The translations under genes were made by a program, and so were the position numbers. Positions 6,393 to 7,165 of a stretch of DNA of 7,165 bases are shown here, piece by piece. The notes beneath the pieces are model-generated. The model did not search any database and was not told where the DNA came from. It saw only the letters and a list, made by a program, of their open reading frames with translations. The first letter of the stretch is position 1. Every line of letters starts with the position of its first letter. Origin of the DNA: Planctomycetota bacterium (lineage in GTDB: Bacteria > Planctomycetota > MHYJ01 > WSZJ01 > JACPWG01); contig JACRIP010000149.1 of the NCBI GenBank assembly GCA_016220045.1, positions 1-7,165 of the forward strand. Direction: 5' to 3'.

Positions 6393-6602
6393 ATGAGCAA
6401 GAAGCAGAATGCGGCCCTGATCCTCGCGGGCACGACCGTCAGCATGCTGGCGCTGGGCGTGGCCCTGCCGAGCCTCGGCTACTTCCTGAACGCCGACATG
6501 GACAGCATGTTCACGATCGGCAAGACGGTCGGCCAGGCGCTCGGCACCGCGCTCGGCAACCCGATCTTCGGCCTGCTGGGGATGATCCTCTTCGTCGCGT
6601 AG
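6393..6602 (+). CDS. Small hydrophobic membrane protein, 69 residues, unknown function
   Basis: I do not recognise this family. MSKKQNA gives a positively charged N-terminus, then a hydrophobic helix at about residues 8-31 (LILAGTTVSMLALGVALPSL lies within it), a short polar segment with NADMDSM at 33-39, and a glycine-rich second hydrophobic stretch at about 51-69 ending IFGLLGMILFVA. Two membrane passes or an inserted hairpin are likely; the small-residue G-x-x-x-G-like spacing (GTALGNPIFG) favours helix packing and oligomers. The ATG has GGGAG ten bases upstream, slightly distant; an in-frame TTG at 6348 would add 15 residues. It forms its own transcription unit, with a perfect-consensus promoter and a strong terminator 28 bases after the stop, which suggests high or sharply controlled expression. 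A holin-, toxin- or secreted-peptide-like role cannot be decided from sequence. Confidence 0.8.
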   Translation: MSKKQNAALILAGTTVSMLALGVALPSLGYFLNADMDSMFTIGKTVGQALGTALGNPIFGLLGMILFVA

Positions 6603-6630
6603 TCCCCGCGCCGCACACCACGAAAGCTCC

Positions 6631-6668
6631 GAAACGGGCAGGTCCGCAAGGGCCTGCCCGTTTCCTTT
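6631..6668 (+). terminator. Strong intrinsic terminator of the small membrane protein gene
   Basis: GAAACGGGCAGGTCC (6631-6645) pairs with GGGCCTGCCCGTTTC (6650-6664) over 15 bp with one T-G wobble, capped by a GCAA tetraloop at 6646-6649 and followed by CTTT. The T-tail is short, but the stem itself ends in TTTC. It begins 28 bases after the stop codon. Confidence 0.9.
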
Positions 6669-6695
6669 GGCGCCCACGGGCCGCACCGCTAGAAT
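6667..6695 (+). promoter_or_regulatory. Predicted promoter of the FHA gene
   Basis: TTGGCG (6667-6672) and TAGAAT (6690-6695) are 17 bases apart, with the same -10 hexamer as other promoters here. The -35 overlaps the tail of the preceding terminator, so the two units abut. Transcription would start near 6702, about 42 bases before the ATG. Confidence 0.55.
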
Positions 6696-6743
6696 GCAGG
6701 GCGCGTCGGCGCTTCCCCTTTCCCCCTCCGCGCAGGGTCCGCC

Positions 6744-7165
6744 ATGCCACGCATCCTCGTCCTGGAAGGCGCCCATCGCGGCGCCCTCTTCGACCTGCGC
6801 GCCGGCGAGACCCGCCTCGGGCGCGACCCCGAGTCCGACATCCCGCTGCTCGACGACAAGGCCTCCCGCCGTCACGCGGTGATCGCCCCGGCCCCCGCCC
6901 CCTCCGCCGGCGGCTGGACGCTGCGCGATCTCGACAGCAAGAACGGCACGGCCCTCAACGGCCTGCCGCTCGCCGCCACCGCCGCCGCCGACCTCGCCCA
7001 CGGCGACCGCGTGCGCATCGGCGCGACCCTCCTGCTCTTCGTCGACGACGCCGCCGCGGCCGCGGTCCCCGTGCCCGGCGCCGCCGCCCGCCACACCACC
7101 CTCGCCGCCACCCGGCCCGGCGCGCCCGCGCCGCCGCCCGCGCCGACCGCCCTCGTCGCTACGGC
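6744..7165 (+). CDS. FHA-domain protein, N-terminal part (cut by right window edge)
   Basis: From ATG 6744 the frame stays open to the window edge for 140 codons. Residues 1-101 form a forkhead-associated domain, which binds phosphothreonine peptides. Its key residues are visible: RLGRD at 24-28 (Gly26, Arg27), SRRH at 41-44, DLDSKNGT at 62-69 (Ser65, Asn67), LNG at 71-73, HGDRVRIG at 86-93 and LLLFVDD at 96-102. From about 103 the chain becomes an alanine/proline-rich linker, so further domains lie outside the window. In related bacteria such N-terminal FHA modules are joined to kinases, cyclases, secretion or zinc-ribbon parts; none is visible here. The start follows a predicted promoter but has only a weak Shine-Dalgarno (AGGG at 6734-6737). 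The N-terminus MPRILVLEGAHRGALFDL matches the usual first beta strands of FHA proteins, supporting this start. Confidence 0.92.
   Translation, partial: MPRILVLEGAHRGALFDLRAGETRLGRDPESDIPLLDDKASRRHAVIAPAPAPSAGGWTLRDLDSKNGTALNGLPLAATAAADLAHGDRVRIGATLLLFVDDAAAAAVPVPGAAARHTTLAATRPGAPAPPPAPTALVAT

Overview
This is a very GC-rich bacterial window (about 70% by eye). It holds five complete protein genes, two genes cut by the window edges, and intergenic DNA unusually rich in dyads and tandem repeats. I see no rRNA, tRNA, transposase, CRISPR array or phage gene. The gene mix (FadD-type ligase, zinc-ribbon/PH protein, helical-repeat protein, FHA protein) and the styles of intergenic repeat remind me of uncultured Planctomycetota or a related lineage. 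That placement is an impression, not a demonstration.

Left part (1-2454). A GntR-family regulator reads leftward out of the window from 325. It is divergent from a long-chain acyl-CoA ligase gene (670-2454, fadD type). The 344-bp divergent gap holds a leftward promoter (TTGACA-N16-TAGAAT) with a 15-bp dyad in its spacer, a separate rightward promoter (TTGCCC-N17-TAGAAT), and a CTCGTA hexamer array that forms a 17-bp perfect hairpin inside the presumed gntR 5' leader. Autoregulation of gntR is a reasonable inference; control of the ligase is possible.

Middle part (2455-4747). A G-rich gap with a 21-bp direct repeat and a 9-bp hairpin leads to a rightward gene for a protein with a four-cysteine zinc ribbon and a bacterial PH domain (2679-3236). 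A G-quadruplex-type tract follows its stop codon. A leftward gene (3317-4747) converges on it and encodes an alpha-helical, probably HEAT-like protein with a low-complexity acidic tail.

Right part (4748-7165). A 198-bp element bounded by 46-bp imperfect inverted repeats separates the helical-repeat gene from a leftward short-chain dehydrogenase/reductase gene (5059-5952). A tandem 20-bp repeat runs through the end of the SDR gene up to the element. Next comes a 440-bp regulatory gap with clustered ATTCG half-sites and a perfect-consensus promoter (TTGACA-N16-TATAAT). That promoter drives a structured leader and a 69-residue hydrophobic protein gene (6393-6602), closed by a textbook terminator. 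An FHA-domain gene begins at 6744 and runs off the right edge.

I do not see a recognised multi-gene system. The most interesting items are the strongly expressed-looking small membrane protein unit, the inverted-repeat element with its adjoining tandem repeat, and the operator and hairpin architecture at the GntR/ligase divergence.
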